From contig JNJK01000013.1 of NCBI GenBank assembly GCA_000701625.1, positions 1 through 64,000 of the forward strand: a stretch of 64,000 nt of DNA, written 5' to 3'. The DNA comes from Lachnospiraceae bacterium MC2017 (GTDB lineage Bacteria; Bacillota; Clostridia; Lachnospirales; Lachnospiraceae). Below the pieces are notes generated by a model. The model saw nothing but the letters and a program-made list of their open reading frames with translations, was not told the DNA's origin and did no database searches. Shown here in pieces: positions 26,288 to 35,324 of this stretch. A program made the position numbers and the translations under genes. Positions within the stretch are counted from its first letter, which is position 1, and every line of letters begins with the position of its first letter.

Positions 26288-26956
26288 CTAATTTTCCCAT
26301 TTCTTTTCTAAGTATTTCGAGAGCAGGCTTATCGGCCAGCATACTATAAAGTACAGAAAAAATATCGTTGCAAATACGCCGAACGCCGCATTTGGGGAAC
26401 TCTTTCTATTTGCTTCGATTATCTGCTGCCCGACTTTTAATACTTCCACTATTCCTATCATCATGACGAGACTCGTAGTCTTTATCATTCTCGTAATTAG
26501 GTTAATTGATAGCGGGAGCATTCGTCTGATGATCTGAGGGATTATCACATATACATAGGTCTGAGCCGAAGTAAGTCCAAGCGAATAGCTGCTCTCATAC
26601 TGTATCGCCGGTATACTTGTGAGTGCCCCTCTGACGAGATCTGCCATTTCTGCGGTTCCCCATAAAGAAAATACTATGATAGACGATGTCTCAGCAGACA
26701 TATTTATGCCCAATGCTTTTGTCGTGCCAAAGTAAACGATAAACAAAAGCACCATCTGCGGCATGATACGTATAAACTCCAAATATCCCCTCGTGATAAC
26801 CCGGATCACGCGATTTTCCTGTGTCATAAGTGTTCCGACGATAAGACCGCAGAAGATACTTATGATCACCGATATAAAGCTGATCCGGAGGGCTGCTAAA
26901 AGTCCCTCGAAAAGCCTTATTAAATTATTACCCTTAAATAAAACTTCAAATCCCAT
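26288..26956 (-). CDS. Amino-acid ABC transporter permease (HisM/GlnP family)
   Basis: About 222 residues, with four to five hydrophobic segments and the family stretch [20 protein letters not shown] and [26 protein letters not shown] (EAA-type loop). ATG 26956 has a GGAG site 6 nt before it; a TTG lies at 26968. Gene order and single-nucleotide gaps show co-translation with the ATPase and the second permease. Confidence 0.92.
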   Translation of the reverse strand: MGFEVLFKGNNLIRLFEGLLAALRISFISVIISIFCGLIVGTLMTQENRVIRVITRGYLEFIRIMPQMVLLFIVYFGTTKALGINMSAETSSIIVFSLWGTAEMADLVRGALTSIPAIQYESSYSLGLTSAQTYVYVIIPQIIRRMLPLSINLITRMIKTTSLVMMIGIVEVLKVGQQIIEANRKSSPNAAFGVFATIFFLYFIVCWPISLLSKYLEKKWEN

Positions 26957-26957
26957 A

Positions 26958-27623
26958 TCATGCTCCAAGCATCTTAAACCGAACCTTTTTCTCTACGATA
27001 TTTCCGATCACCGAAACAGGCACCAACATGATAATGTAAAAAGCAACAAGCATGCACAATGCTTCTGTCGTGTTGTAATAGAGTCCTATCAGATCCTTTG
27101 CCGTAAACATGAGATCCATCAAGCTGATCGCGGAAAAAACGCTGGTCTCTTTTAGTAAAAAAATGACATTTGCGACCGTCGCAGGAACGCTCAGCGCAAA
27201 TGCCTCGGGAAGAATGACATTTATAAAGAGCTGTTTTCTCGTCATTCCAAGTGCCAGAGCACTTTCTGTCTGTGATGCCGGAACGGAATCCAGTCCGCTC
27301 CGGAAGCCCTCAGCCATGTAACTGCCGCCGAGAAGCCCTAGTCCCAATGCACCACAAACATTTGCCGGGATCGATATTCCGATCTTTGGAAGTCCAAAGT
27401 ACAGGAAAAACAATTGTACAAGGAGCGGAGTATTACGAAATAGCTCTATGTAAACTCCTGCAATTTTTCCTAAGACCGGAATCCTGAAATGGATCAAAAA
27501 AGCAACTATGACCCCAAGTACCAGTGAAATCCCAATTCCTATAAAGCCTATCCTTATCGTCAGGAAAAAGGCTTCGATATATCTTGGTAAATACGAAAGG
27601 ATAACTTCTGTATCCATACTCAC
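26958..27623 (-). CDS. Amino-acid ABC transporter permease (HisQ/GlnP family)
   Basis: A 221-residue membrane protein. YIELFRNTPLLVQLFFLYFGLP is the classic polar amino-acid permease signature, followed by the loop QTESALALGMTRKQLFINVILPEAF. Its ATG overlaps the stop codon of the binding-protein gene (ATGA), so translation is coupled. Confidence 0.94.
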   Translation of the reverse strand: MSMDTEVILSYLPRYIEAFFLTIRIGFIGIGISLVLGVIVAFLIHFRIPVLGKIAGVYIELFRNTPLLVQLFFLYFGLPKIGISIPANVCGALGLGLLGGSYMAEGFRSGLDSVPASQTESALALGMTRKQLFINVILPEAFALSVPATVANVIFLLKETSVFSAISLMDLMFTAKDLIGLYYNTTEALCMLVAFYIIMLVPVSVIGNIVEKKVRFKMLGA

Positions 27624-28498
27624 TCTACCTTGCCGCCCTCTACTACGAGTGTTTCCTCATAATCTGCACCGTATGTATCGATAAGAGTTGCCTCATAATC
27701 AGCATGGAAGAAATTCTCTTTTCCAAGGCTTTCGATCTCGCCGTTGATCCAGTCAAGAAGCGAGCTGTTACCCTTAGATACCGCCGGTGCGATAGTATCC
27801 TGACTTCCAAGGGAAGGGATACCTACTACATAACCTGCATTTTCTTTTGCATACGCGATAACCTCGGTATTATCATTTGCCCATGCAACTCCTGTTCCGT
27901 TCTCAAAAGCAGTCTTCGCAGTTGCATAAGTATCAAATTTCTGAAGCTTGATATCCGGGTATTCTTTCTCAAGATATGTCTCTGCAGTAGTTCCGGAAAT
28001 AACGATCACCTGATCATCTGCTGTAATCTGTGACAGATCTTCGATAACATTGTCATCATGGGATACAACGCCAAGTGCAACATTCATATACGGAAGAGCG
28101 AAATCAACCTTCTCTGCTCTCTCCTCTGTAACGGTGAAGTTTGCTAATACGATATCAACCTTTCCTGTCTCAAGGTACTCAACTCTGCTGGCGGCCTCTG
28201 TTGAAACGTAATTAATTTCTACTCCAAGGTCTTTTCCGAGACGCTCAGCCAGATAAACATCATATCCCTGATATTCACCGTTCTCATCTACATATCCAAA
28301 TGGATTCTTGTCGGAAAATACTCCGATATTGATCGTTCCGCTTTCCTTTATCTCATCGAGTGTACGGTAAACCTTCTTTGATTCTCCTGCCTGTGCACTT
28401 TCTGTGCCGTTCTTTGCTGAGCCGCATCCTGTGATAGAAAGTGCTGCGAGTCCAAGTGTAAGAGTTCCTGCGATAAATCTTCTAACGATTTTATTCAT
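27620..28498 (-). CDS. Amino-acid ABC transporter substrate-binding lipoprotein
   Basis: A 292-residue SBP_bac_3 protein. Signal MNKIVRRFIAGTLTLGLAALSITGC ends in a lipobox. The mature part has GTINIGVFSDKNPFGYVDENGEYQGYDVYLAERLGKDLG and RVEYLETGKVDIVLANFTVTEERAEKVDF, typical of polar amino-acid or cystine binding. First gene of the four-gene operon, with a GGGAGGAG site. The bound amino acid is not determined. Confidence 0.93.
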   Translation of the reverse strand: MNKIVRRFIAGTLTLGLAALSITGCGSAKNGTESAQAGESKKVYRTLDEIKESGTINIGVFSDKNPFGYVDENGEYQGYDVYLAERLGKDLGVEINYVSTEAASRVEYLETGKVDIVLANFTVTEERAEKVDFALPYMNVALGVVSHDDNVIEDLSQITADDQVIVISGTTAETYLEKEYPDIKLQKFDTYATAKTAFENGTGVAWANDNTEVIAYAKENAGYVVGIPSLGSQDTIAPAVSKGNSSLLDWINGEIESLGKENFFHADYEATLIDTYGADYEETLVVEGGKVE

Positions 28499-28669
28499 AA
28501 TTCTCCTCCCATAAACTAAAGTCTATGACTGACGAAATGTCGTTTCATCAATTCATATTAGTTAAGTATGAATAAATATTATCAACCTATCGCCGATCTG
28601 AAAAATCATTAAATCTAATCACCGGTGATAAATAATGATTATTGCAAAAGCTATTACGTCATTAACGCA

Positions 28670-28712
28670 AAAATTTCCACAACTCTGATCTTGATCGAGT
28701 TGTGGAAATTTT
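28670..28712 (-). terminator. Terminator hairpin after the first DUF234-type ATPase gene
   Basis: AAAATTTCCACAACTC pairs with GAGTTGTGGAAATTTT. The stem is almost the same as the terminator at 24043 but serves a gene on the other strand. Confidence 0.75.
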
Positions 28713-28721
28713 GTTGTTCAT

Positions 28722-30146
28722 TCATGCATCAAAAAGATCGTCCCCACAGATAACGTTTTGAACGATACCTGAGTATTTATTCTGTTTATACTTGTTGCCG
28801 CAGATCAAGGTTATGTGTATCGCATCTTTTGAACCTGACTCTTTTTGAAATTGTGTCAAACGATTTTGGATTTTTTCAGCTTTATCCGCATCAAGAGAAA
28901 ATTCTTCGTTCGTATATTTCATTTCACATAGATTGATCACACCGTCTTTTCTACTGATAATGAGATCGATCTGCGCTCCCTTATCAGCACTTCTGCTTCT
29001 CCACGCAAATTCATAAGACTCGATACCGCTTATCCCAAGTGACGCCTTTATCTTATCTATGTGATTCAAACAGACTATCTCAAAAGAATTTCCTCTCCAT
29101 GCATTGTATCCCGGTGAATTTATATACTCATTCCATGAATCAAGTTTTCTATTTTCAAGAAATCTAAGGCTAAACAGCGTAAATGGATCTATCAACTGGT
29201 AAAATGCTTCACTGTCTCCTTTAGTAAAATCATTGTATTTACGGATAAAACCACACTCCTCCAACTCTCGAAGATCTTTTGTTAAAACAGAACCACCGCC
29301 TATTCTCTTCTCTTCAGCGAGTTCTGAACGTGTCATTCCATCCTTTTTATTTGCAAGTACTTCAAGTATTGCCATGTGTTTTTGTGGTTTATTAAAAAGG
29401 GAATAAAAAAGGTTTTGATACTCATTTCTCAGCTCACCATACTCCTTAAAGCATAACTCATTTATGTTTTGTGCAAGGCTGAGCCGAGAATCCAATAAAT
29501 TGAGATAATGCGGCACGCCACCAAAAACCATATAACTCTCTATCATCTGGCTCCTGGTCATAACAACATCATTGAGTTCATATAAACTCTCACATTCTGC
29601 AAGAGAAAACGGAGCAAGTTGTATACGTCGTGTAACCCTGTTATGAAATCCTTTCTTACTGGTCAAGAGATTAGTTATTATCCACGATGTCGCCGAACCG
29701 CAGACTATTAATACCAGATCTTCCTGCGCTGATGCCCAGCTGTTCCAAAAGTATTCCAACGCGCTCTTAAAATCAGATCTTGCTGTATCCATCCAAGGAA
29801 GTTCATCGAGAAATATTACCCTTTTATTATTTATAGGTTCACGGTAAACTTTTTCTCCTTCAAGCAGGGCTCTAAGACGCATAAATGCTTCAAACCAATC
29901 TTTAGGAAGTGTCTTATCCTTACTTCCATGCATGAGCAGACCTTCATTAAATGCACGCAACTGTCCTTTCGTCTTTTCATCAGCAAGACCGGTTGTATAA
30001 AAAGAAAACTGCCTGTTGAAATACTCTCTTATAAGATAGGTCTTCCCTACCCTTCGCCTTCCGTAAACCACAATAAATTCCGGTCGCTTTGATCTAAGAC
30101 ACTTCATCAGATCATCTTTTTCACGTTTTCTTCCAACAATCTTCAT
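28722..30146 (-). CDS. AAA ATPase with C-terminal DUF234/PD-(D/E)XK-like domain, paralogue 1
   Basis: About 474 residues. The N-terminal ATPase has MKIVGRKREKDDL, Walker A VYGRRRVGKTYLIREYF and Walker B VIFLDELPWMD. A winged-helix region follows (about 275-330: MAILEVLANKKDGMTRSELAEE). The C-terminal part has AQIDLIISRKDGVINLCEMKY, a D...ExK nuclease-like motif. ATG 30146 is chosen because MKIVGR begins the family and GAGG lies just upstream. The family is common in gut Firmicutes, Bacteroidetes and archaea; its function is not known. The neighbouring gene is a paralogue. Confidence 0.85.
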   Translation of the reverse strand: MKIVGRKREKDDLMKCLRSKRPEFIVVYGRRRVGKTYLIREYFNRQFSFYTTGLADEKTKGQLRAFNEGLLMHGSKDKTLPKDWFEAFMRLRALLEGEKVYREPINNKRVIFLDELPWMDTARSDFKSALEYFWNSWASAQEDLVLIVCGSATSWIITNLLTSKKGFHNRVTRRIQLAPFSLAECESLYELNDVVMTRSQMIESYMVFGGVPHYLNLLDSRLSLAQNINELCFKEYGELRNEYQNLFYSLFNKPQKHMAILEVLANKKDGMTRSELAEEKRIGGGSVLTKDLRELEECGFIRKYNDFTKGDSEAFYQLIDPFTLFSLRFLENRKLDSWNEYINSPGYNAWRGNSFEIVCLNHIDKIKASLGISGIESYEFAWRSRSADKGAQIDLIISRKDGVINLCEMKYTNEEFSLDADKAEKIQNRLTQFQKESGSKDAIHITLICGNKYKQNKYSGIVQNVICGDDLFDA

Positions 30147-30333
30147 ATGCCTCAATTTCCTCTCAAAAGTCGCCGCATACAATATCTCCATGCAATGCTT
30201 GGCGATTTATAATATCTATTATCACTATAAATCGCCATATAATCATTTTCAAGTATTCGTTGATCCTTATTTTTAGATAGCTAGCTGTTAACAAAGAAAA
30301 TGTCACTTTTTAGCTGGTTATTGCAGCTTTTAT

Positions 30334-30388
30334 ATCAGATAATCAGCTGTGAATAGATATTTTTTTAATTCACAGCTGATTATCTGAT
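30334..30388. terminator. Perfect 21-bp hairpin between the two ATPase paralogues
   Basis: Arms 30334-30354 and 30368-30388 are fully complementary over 21 bp, with core AATCAGCTGTGAAT / ATTCACAGCTGATT and a T-rich loop and tail. It lies just past the stop of the second paralogue (minus) and could end transcription both ways. A partial copy of the TTCGAGTTGTGGAAA terminator core follows it. Confidence 0.75.
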
Positions 30389-30419
30389 TTTTTCGAGTTG
30401 TAGAAATTTTGTTCTATAT

Positions 30420-31865
30420 TCACGCACCAAAAAGATCTTCCGCTGTTATCACAGCCTGTATCTCTCCTGCATATGCATTTTGTATTATCCCATAAGTAGT
30501 GATAAGTGTCGGGTGTATTGCGTATTTTGTCTTTGTAACCTTCTGAAAATCCGAGATTTTCCGCCTCTGCGCTTTATCAAAAGCTGCATCAACTGCATAA
30601 TCAGATTCAGAATATTTCATCTCACACATATTTATTATCTGGTCTTTTCGGGTGATCAGGAGATCTATCTGAGAACCCTGTATTCCTTTATCCGGATCAG
30701 AATCACATTGCCATGCATTCACTTCCGTGTATACTCCAGAGATTCCCAAAGCTGCTTTTATCTGTGCCACATGTTCGAGGCAGACCCGCTCAAAAGCAAC
30801 ACCGCTCCATGCGTGAAGTGATGCGCTTCCCGTCTGATGCATCCAATAGTTTTCATCAAAAACATTGTCTTTCAAAAATTTGTAATAAAACAATGTATAG
30901 TTATCTATTAGCTGATAAAGCGCCTTTTTCTCTTTATATCCAAAAGGAATGTACTTTCTTATAAATCCGCAATTTTCCAGTTCTCTAAGCTTCTTAGAAA
31001 GATCACCCGATCCGGAAATCCCGGTTTTTTTACATATCTCATCCCGTGTGATTCCCTTATTTACTCTTCCAAGCGACTCAACAATCTTCATATACTGATC
31101 AGGCTTCTTAAACAAAGCCTTATAAAGATTGTCATACTCTCCCTGTAACGGCGCATTATTCTTAAAAAACAATTCATCAATATTCTGTGGCAGGCTCTTA
31201 CCCTTTTTTAACAAACTCCAATAGTACGGAACCCCACCAAGGATCATATAGCATTGCAGTATCTGATGTCGGTTCATCATTATCTTTCTTGATGTCAGAT
31301 ATTCTTCACATTCCCTTAAAGAGAAAGGCTTCAAATAAATCTGACCCGTGAGCCTATTATGGAGTCCACCCTTTGAATTAACGATATTATCGATCATCCA
31401 GTAAGTAGCCGATGCACACACTATCAGTATTACATCCTTCTCTTTTCTGGCAGTCGCAAACCCATTCCAAAAACTCTCAAGAGCAGAGATGAGCCCGCTG
31501 TCCTTGGTATCCATCCATGACAGTTCATCAATAAAAATTACCTTTTTCTTTTCTTTCGAGTTTTTAATAACTTCTTTCAGACCATTGAACGCTTCATTCC
31601 ATGAAGTTATTCTTTCTTCACGGTTGTAACCTGCATCCGCAAGAGATTCCGCAAACTTATCAAGCTGCGCCTGACGCTGAGACTCATCACTATCGATCTC
31701 ACTATTACTTAACCCTGTATGCTGAAATGTGAAGGTATAATCGAAACTCTCTCTGATCAGATATGTCTTTCCAATCCTACGACGACCAAAAACTGCGATA
31801 AACTGCGGTTCTTCCTCCTCCAAAAGAGACTGCAGCATTTTTTTCTCTTCATTTCGTCCTATCAT
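30420..31865 (-). CDS. AAA ATPase with C-terminal DUF234/PD-(D/E)XK-like domain, paralogue 2
   Basis: About 481 residues, the same architecture as the gene at 28722. Walker A is VFGRRRIGKTYLIRESF, Walker B VIFIDELSWMD, with a winged helix (MKIVESLGRVNKGITRDEICKK) and nuclease-like SQIDLLITRKDQIINMCEMKY. The two proteins align along their length but are clearly diverged, so the duplication is old or they arrived separately. ATG 31865 (MIGRNEEK) follows an AAGGGTG site. Function unknown. Confidence 0.85.
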   Translation of the reverse strand: MIGRNEEKKMLQSLLEEEEPQFIAVFGRRRIGKTYLIRESFDYTFTFQHTGLSNSEIDSDESQRQAQLDKFAESLADAGYNREERITSWNEAFNGLKEVIKNSKEKKKVIFIDELSWMDTKDSGLISALESFWNGFATARKEKDVILIVCASATYWMIDNIVNSKGGLHNRLTGQIYLKPFSLRECEEYLTSRKIMMNRHQILQCYMILGGVPYYWSLLKKGKSLPQNIDELFFKNNAPLQGEYDNLYKALFKKPDQYMKIVESLGRVNKGITRDEICKKTGISGSGDLSKKLRELENCGFIRKYIPFGYKEKKALYQLIDNYTLFYYKFLKDNVFDENYWMHQTGSASLHAWSGVAFERVCLEHVAQIKAALGISGVYTEVNAWQCDSDPDKGIQGSQIDLLITRKDQIINMCEMKYSESDYAVDAAFDKAQRRKISDFQKVTKTKYAIHPTLITTYGIIQNAYAGEIQAVITAEDLFGA

Positions 31866-32042
31866 AGCTTCACCCTTTTCTTCCAAAACTTCAATATTTT
31901 TATAGTTGTGGAAATTTTATACCCTCATTATACTATCTGTTCTCAAAAATAATTGCATTTTTTCCAAAAGAGTCACAAAAAATGGCGGGATGGTAAATCT
32001 TTTCACCCGGCCAAGACGTTTCGGCAAGACTCTGTTCAAAAA

Positions 32043-32080
32043 AGGGCGTACCCATGAACTAAACCTCATGAGTACGCCCT
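32043..32080 (-). terminator. Terminator of the GH3 gene
   Basis: AGGGCGTAC and GTACGCCCT form the stem base, with further pairing (CATGA/TCATG) inside and six T after it on the minus strand. It lies 27 nt past the GH3 stop. Confidence 0.8.
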
Positions 32081-32106
32081 AATTTTTACTATTTCGCTAT
32101 CTTATC

Positions 32107-34593
32107 TCAGTCTTCGTAGCAGTCTGACTGCATTACTGTTCTGATGAATCTTGATACGCAGGCTTTCAGGACTTCCATTTTGAGTGCACCTGATGCCAGT
32201 TCTTCTGTGAGATTTTTCTGATCGTTTGCGCATCCCGGCATGACGATGTCGTTTCCGGCTCTCATGCATCCCGCTGCCGTGCAGGACGGTCCGTAGTGAG
32301 TAGTCGTCCAGTCAGTCATTATCATTCCCTTGAAACCAAATTCATTTCTCGCAGCCTTTGTGCAAAGATCATAGTTATTCGCCGCATGAATTCCATTTAC
32401 AACAGGATAACTTGTCATCATAGACATCGGCTGAGACTCCTCGATCGCGATCTCAAATCCCTTGAGGTAAATCTCGCGCATGGTTCTCTCAGACATTATG
32501 CTGTCGCAGTTCATGCGATTATCTTCGTTATTATTGCAGGCATAATGCTTTATAGTAGTGCCACATCCCTTTATCTTCTGCACACCGTTTGTCATAGCTG
32601 CCGCGATCTTTCCGGACACTAACGGATCTTCGGAATAATATTCAAAGTTTCTGCCGCAGAGCGGATTTCTCTGGATATTCATGCCAGGTGCAAGCCAGAG
32701 TGTAACACCAAATTCCTGCATTTCTCCTGCGACCATTGTACCAATCTCAGAAACAAGTTCTGTATCCCAGGTCTGGGCAAGCATGGTTCCTACCGGTACG
32801 GCAGTACAGTACTGATAGTAACGCTCTCCCTCGGTCTTATCTGCATCCTGACAGAAAATACCGCCCTCAAGGCTGAACTGGAATGGCAGATTGACGATGT
32901 TTCCGTCTTTAACAAAGTAGTATTTCATGAGACGTAAACCTGCCGGTCCATCTGCAAGAACGATACTTGCGATTCCCTTGTCCTCTGCGCAGCGGCTTGT
33001 CTGTGCAGCAGATCCCGGAACAGAATTTCCTGCAGAACCAAGAGCAGCCTCAGGTCCCTTACCCGGATCTCCTGTCGCGAGCTGCTTTATCTGATCCTCA
33101 GAAAGAGTATCAACGATCTTCATGCCTTCTTCGTCTGCAAGCTCAGCATTTGTCTTGTACTCTATGGTCTTTACAGGAATATCAGATGCAGATACAGTGA
33201 TGATTTTGAAACCATTGATCTTCACTGCTTCTTCTATTACATCTGCTAATTCCGCTCTCTTGTCACTGTCTCTGTGATACTCTTTGATTTCTTTTTTCGG
33301 AGTACAGATATGCTCAGTTCTGATCGTTACTACATCCTCTGTGAGTTCTATTGCAGCATCCAATGCAGAATCATCAAGAGAATTTCCTACAAACACTCCG
33401 TAAATTCCCTTTTCAAGAACCCATCCGGGAATCTCTTCACTATATGAAGTAAGTGCCTTAAACGGAACATGAAGCACAATTTTCTGCACATCACCGGCTT
33501 TTAACAGCGTGGTCTTACCAAAAGCTGCGAGACGACGATCTTCTTTTTCTATCTTTCCATCCGGGCAGGAAACATATACCTGTACAACTTCTCTACCGCT
33601 GACTTTACCTGTATTCTTCACGTTTACAGTTATGTCAAAACCTTCGCCCTTAACTTCAGAGATGCTCTCTGTCTCGATCTCAAAATCCGTATATGACAGA
33701 CCGTAGCCGAAGCAGTAGCGCGCAGGGATCTTATAGCTGTCAAAATAGCGATAGCCTACATAAATTCCCTCGTTATAGAACTCCTCATTTGTATTTCCGT
33801 TATTATGAGAAAATTCCTCTGCATTCGGATAGTCGCTGTAATTGTATGCCCACGTCGCAGTGAGCTTTCCGGAAGGTGTTACATCACCTGACACTGCATC
33901 AGCCAGCGCATGTCCGCCCTCCATTCCGGCCTGTGAGTAAAGGATAAGTCCAAGGATATTTTCATGCTCATCCATAAATGACAGGTCGATAACACCGCCT
34001 ACATTCAGAACTACTACGACTTTCTCATACAGTTCACAGATTGTATTGAGTTCCTTTTCTTCATCTTTTGTAAGGAGATAGTCACCTTCTTTATCAAAGC
34101 GGTCTGCGCCTTCTCCTGCTACACGGCTTATTACATAAAATGCTGTATCCGTGTCAGTTTTAGTTATTTCCATTCCAACCGGACGTACGAACGGAGTTGT
34201 TGTATATACTGTGAAGAAATCTTTGCCCTCAGCGTTTTTATTGATCTCGTCTCTCCACTTGTTTCGAGCTTCTGTAAAACGTCTGCTGTAATCCTCGATC
34301 CACTCTTCTGTGGTAATCACATATCCTGCGTCTCTAAATCCCTCTGCGATCGTTACACTGTGTCTTTCGTTTACATCACCTGAGCCTGTTCCACCTTTTA
34401 TCGTATTGGACACACCGGATCCATACAGCGCTACACGGCTTCCCTTACTTATCGGAAGCACATTTTCTTTATTTTCAAGGAGAACGATACCATCAGCCGC
34501 TGCCTTCCGCGCAACTGCCATACCTTTCCGCTCTCTGTCTGTTATTTCATTGCTCTTTGTTCCTGAATATGGCCTTACTTTGATCTTTCGCAT
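32107..34593 (-). CDS. Glycoside hydrolase family 3 beta-glucosidase with permuted domain order
   Basis: An 828-residue cytoplasmic enzyme. The usual GH3 order is reversed. The alpha/beta C-domain comes first (about 20-255: GIVLLENKENVLPIS, LYGSGVSNTIKGGTGSGDVN), then an FnIII-like domain (about 305-400: DFEIETESISEVKGEGFDITV), and the (beta/alpha)8 barrel last. The nucleophile Asp lies in GMIMTDWTT at D761, near the C-terminus. The same permutation is known in beta-glucosidases of Butyrivibrio fibrisolvens and Ruminococcus albus. No signal peptide, so it acts on imported beta-glucosides or related xylosides. A 194-bp structured repeat lies 35 bp upstream of its start. Confidence 0.92.
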   Translation of the reverse strand: MRKIKVRPYSGTKSNEITDRERKGMAVARKAAADGIVLLENKENVLPISKGSRVALYGSGVSNTIKGGTGSGDVNERHSVTIAEGFRDAGYVITTEEWIEDYSRRFTEARNKWRDEINKNAEGKDFFTVYTTTPFVRPVGMEITKTDTDTAFYVISRVAGEGADRFDKEGDYLLTKDEEKELNTICELYEKVVVVLNVGGVIDLSFMDEHENILGLILYSQAGMEGGHALADAVSGDVTPSGKLTATWAYNYSDYPNAEEFSHNNGNTNEEFYNEGIYVGYRYFDSYKIPARYCFGYGLSYTDFEIETESISEVKGEGFDITVNVKNTGKVSGREVVQVYVSCPDGKIEKEDRRLAAFGKTTLLKAGDVQKIVLHVPFKALTSYSEEIPGWVLEKGIYGVFVGNSLDDSALDAAIELTEDVVTIRTEHICTPKKEIKEYHRDSDKRAELADVIEEAVKINGFKIITVSASDIPVKTIEYKTNAELADEEGMKIVDTLSEDQIKQLATGDPGKGPEAALGSAGNSVPGSAAQTSRCAEDKGIASIVLADGPAGLRLMKYYFVKDGNIVNLPFQFSLEGGIFCQDADKTEGERYYQYCTAVPVGTMLAQTWDTELVSEIGTMVAGEMQEFGVTLWLAPGMNIQRNPLCGRNFEYYSEDPLVSGKIAAAMTNGVQKIKGCGTTIKHYACNNNEDNRMNCDSIMSERTMREIYLKGFEIAIEESQPMSMMTSYPVVNGIHAANNYDLCTKAARNEFGFKGMIMTDWTTTHYGPSCTAAGCMRAGNDIVMPGCANDQKNLTEELASGALKMEVLKACVSRFIRTVMQSDCYED

Positions 34594-34627
34594 ATCTTTT
34601 CTTGCGCCTCTCTTTTTATTTAGTCAC

Positions 34628-34821
34628 GTGCACTCCATATAGATGTATCCCAGAACGCTCGGACAGACACTAAGCTCACGCATTATCCTCATAAACACGG
34701 TAAATTCTGCGAAACTCGACGCTTTGCGTCTCAAACAGTTCGCAGAATTTACCTATTCGGATAATGTGTTCACTAAGTGCTGCCGGCTGATTGTTCCTAG
34801 ATACATCTATACGGATTGCAC
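34628..34821 (+). repeat. Structured 194-bp repeat, family C, copy 1
   Basis: One long irregular hairpin. The outer stem joins 34628-34651 to 34798-34821 (TATAGATGTATC / GATACATCTATA core). Inside lie CATTATCC/GGATAATG, a perfect GGTAAATTCTGCGA/TCGCAGAATTTACC, and an apical GACGC/GCGTC. Conserved unpaired blocks include GCTCACGC and CTGCCGGCTGATTG. It faces away from the GH3 gene. The gap 34594-35324 otherwise holds copy 2 and plain AT-rich sequence. Confidence 0.8.
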
Positions 34822-35056
34822 TCACGTTGCTTTCAAACTCAACTAATTTTGCGATAACTCAATCTTTCCTTTTACGCTGACACTTCCTCAGTGTATCAAA
34901 AATTCCCTCAAAGATTTATGGCATAATTGCCTATTTTTCCATCATTTTTTCATCATTATTTCTGAATATGTCGATTGTACTATCACTATTTCTTTACTTT
35001 ATCGACATATTCCTCTAACCACCTGTTCCTATATCTCCTGAACATTCACAACGTAA

Positions 35057-35249
35057 GTGCAGAGCGTATAAATATCTCCAGGAACAATCAGCCGGCAGCA
35101 CTTAGCAAACACGTTGGCCGAATAGGAAATTTTCGCATACTGTTTGAGATGCGAAGCATCGAGTTATGCGCAAATTTCCGTGTTCATGAGGACAGCGCGT
35201 GAGCTTAGTGCAGTCCGAGCGTTCCGGGAGATACTTATACACTCTGCAC
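35057..35249 (-). repeat. Structured 194-bp repeat, family C, copy 2 (inverted)
   Basis: The same element in the opposite orientation, 235 bp from copy 1. The outer stem (GTGCAGAG.GTATAA.TATCTCC) is complete if G-U pairs are allowed. The middle stem and apical GATGC/GCATC differ from copy 1 in both arms together, so pairing is kept although sequence changed. Confidence 0.8.
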
Positions 35250-35324
35250 GAGCTATGTAAGCAGCCTAAATCGCCCCGTGGAAAGAAATCACTATCATAC
35301 CTGCACTGTCCGGGATGACAAACA

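Noticed and set aside
34643-35202. Small plus-strand frames between the GH3 and GH106-like genes
   Set aside because: They fall largely within the structured repeats and have no ribosome site.
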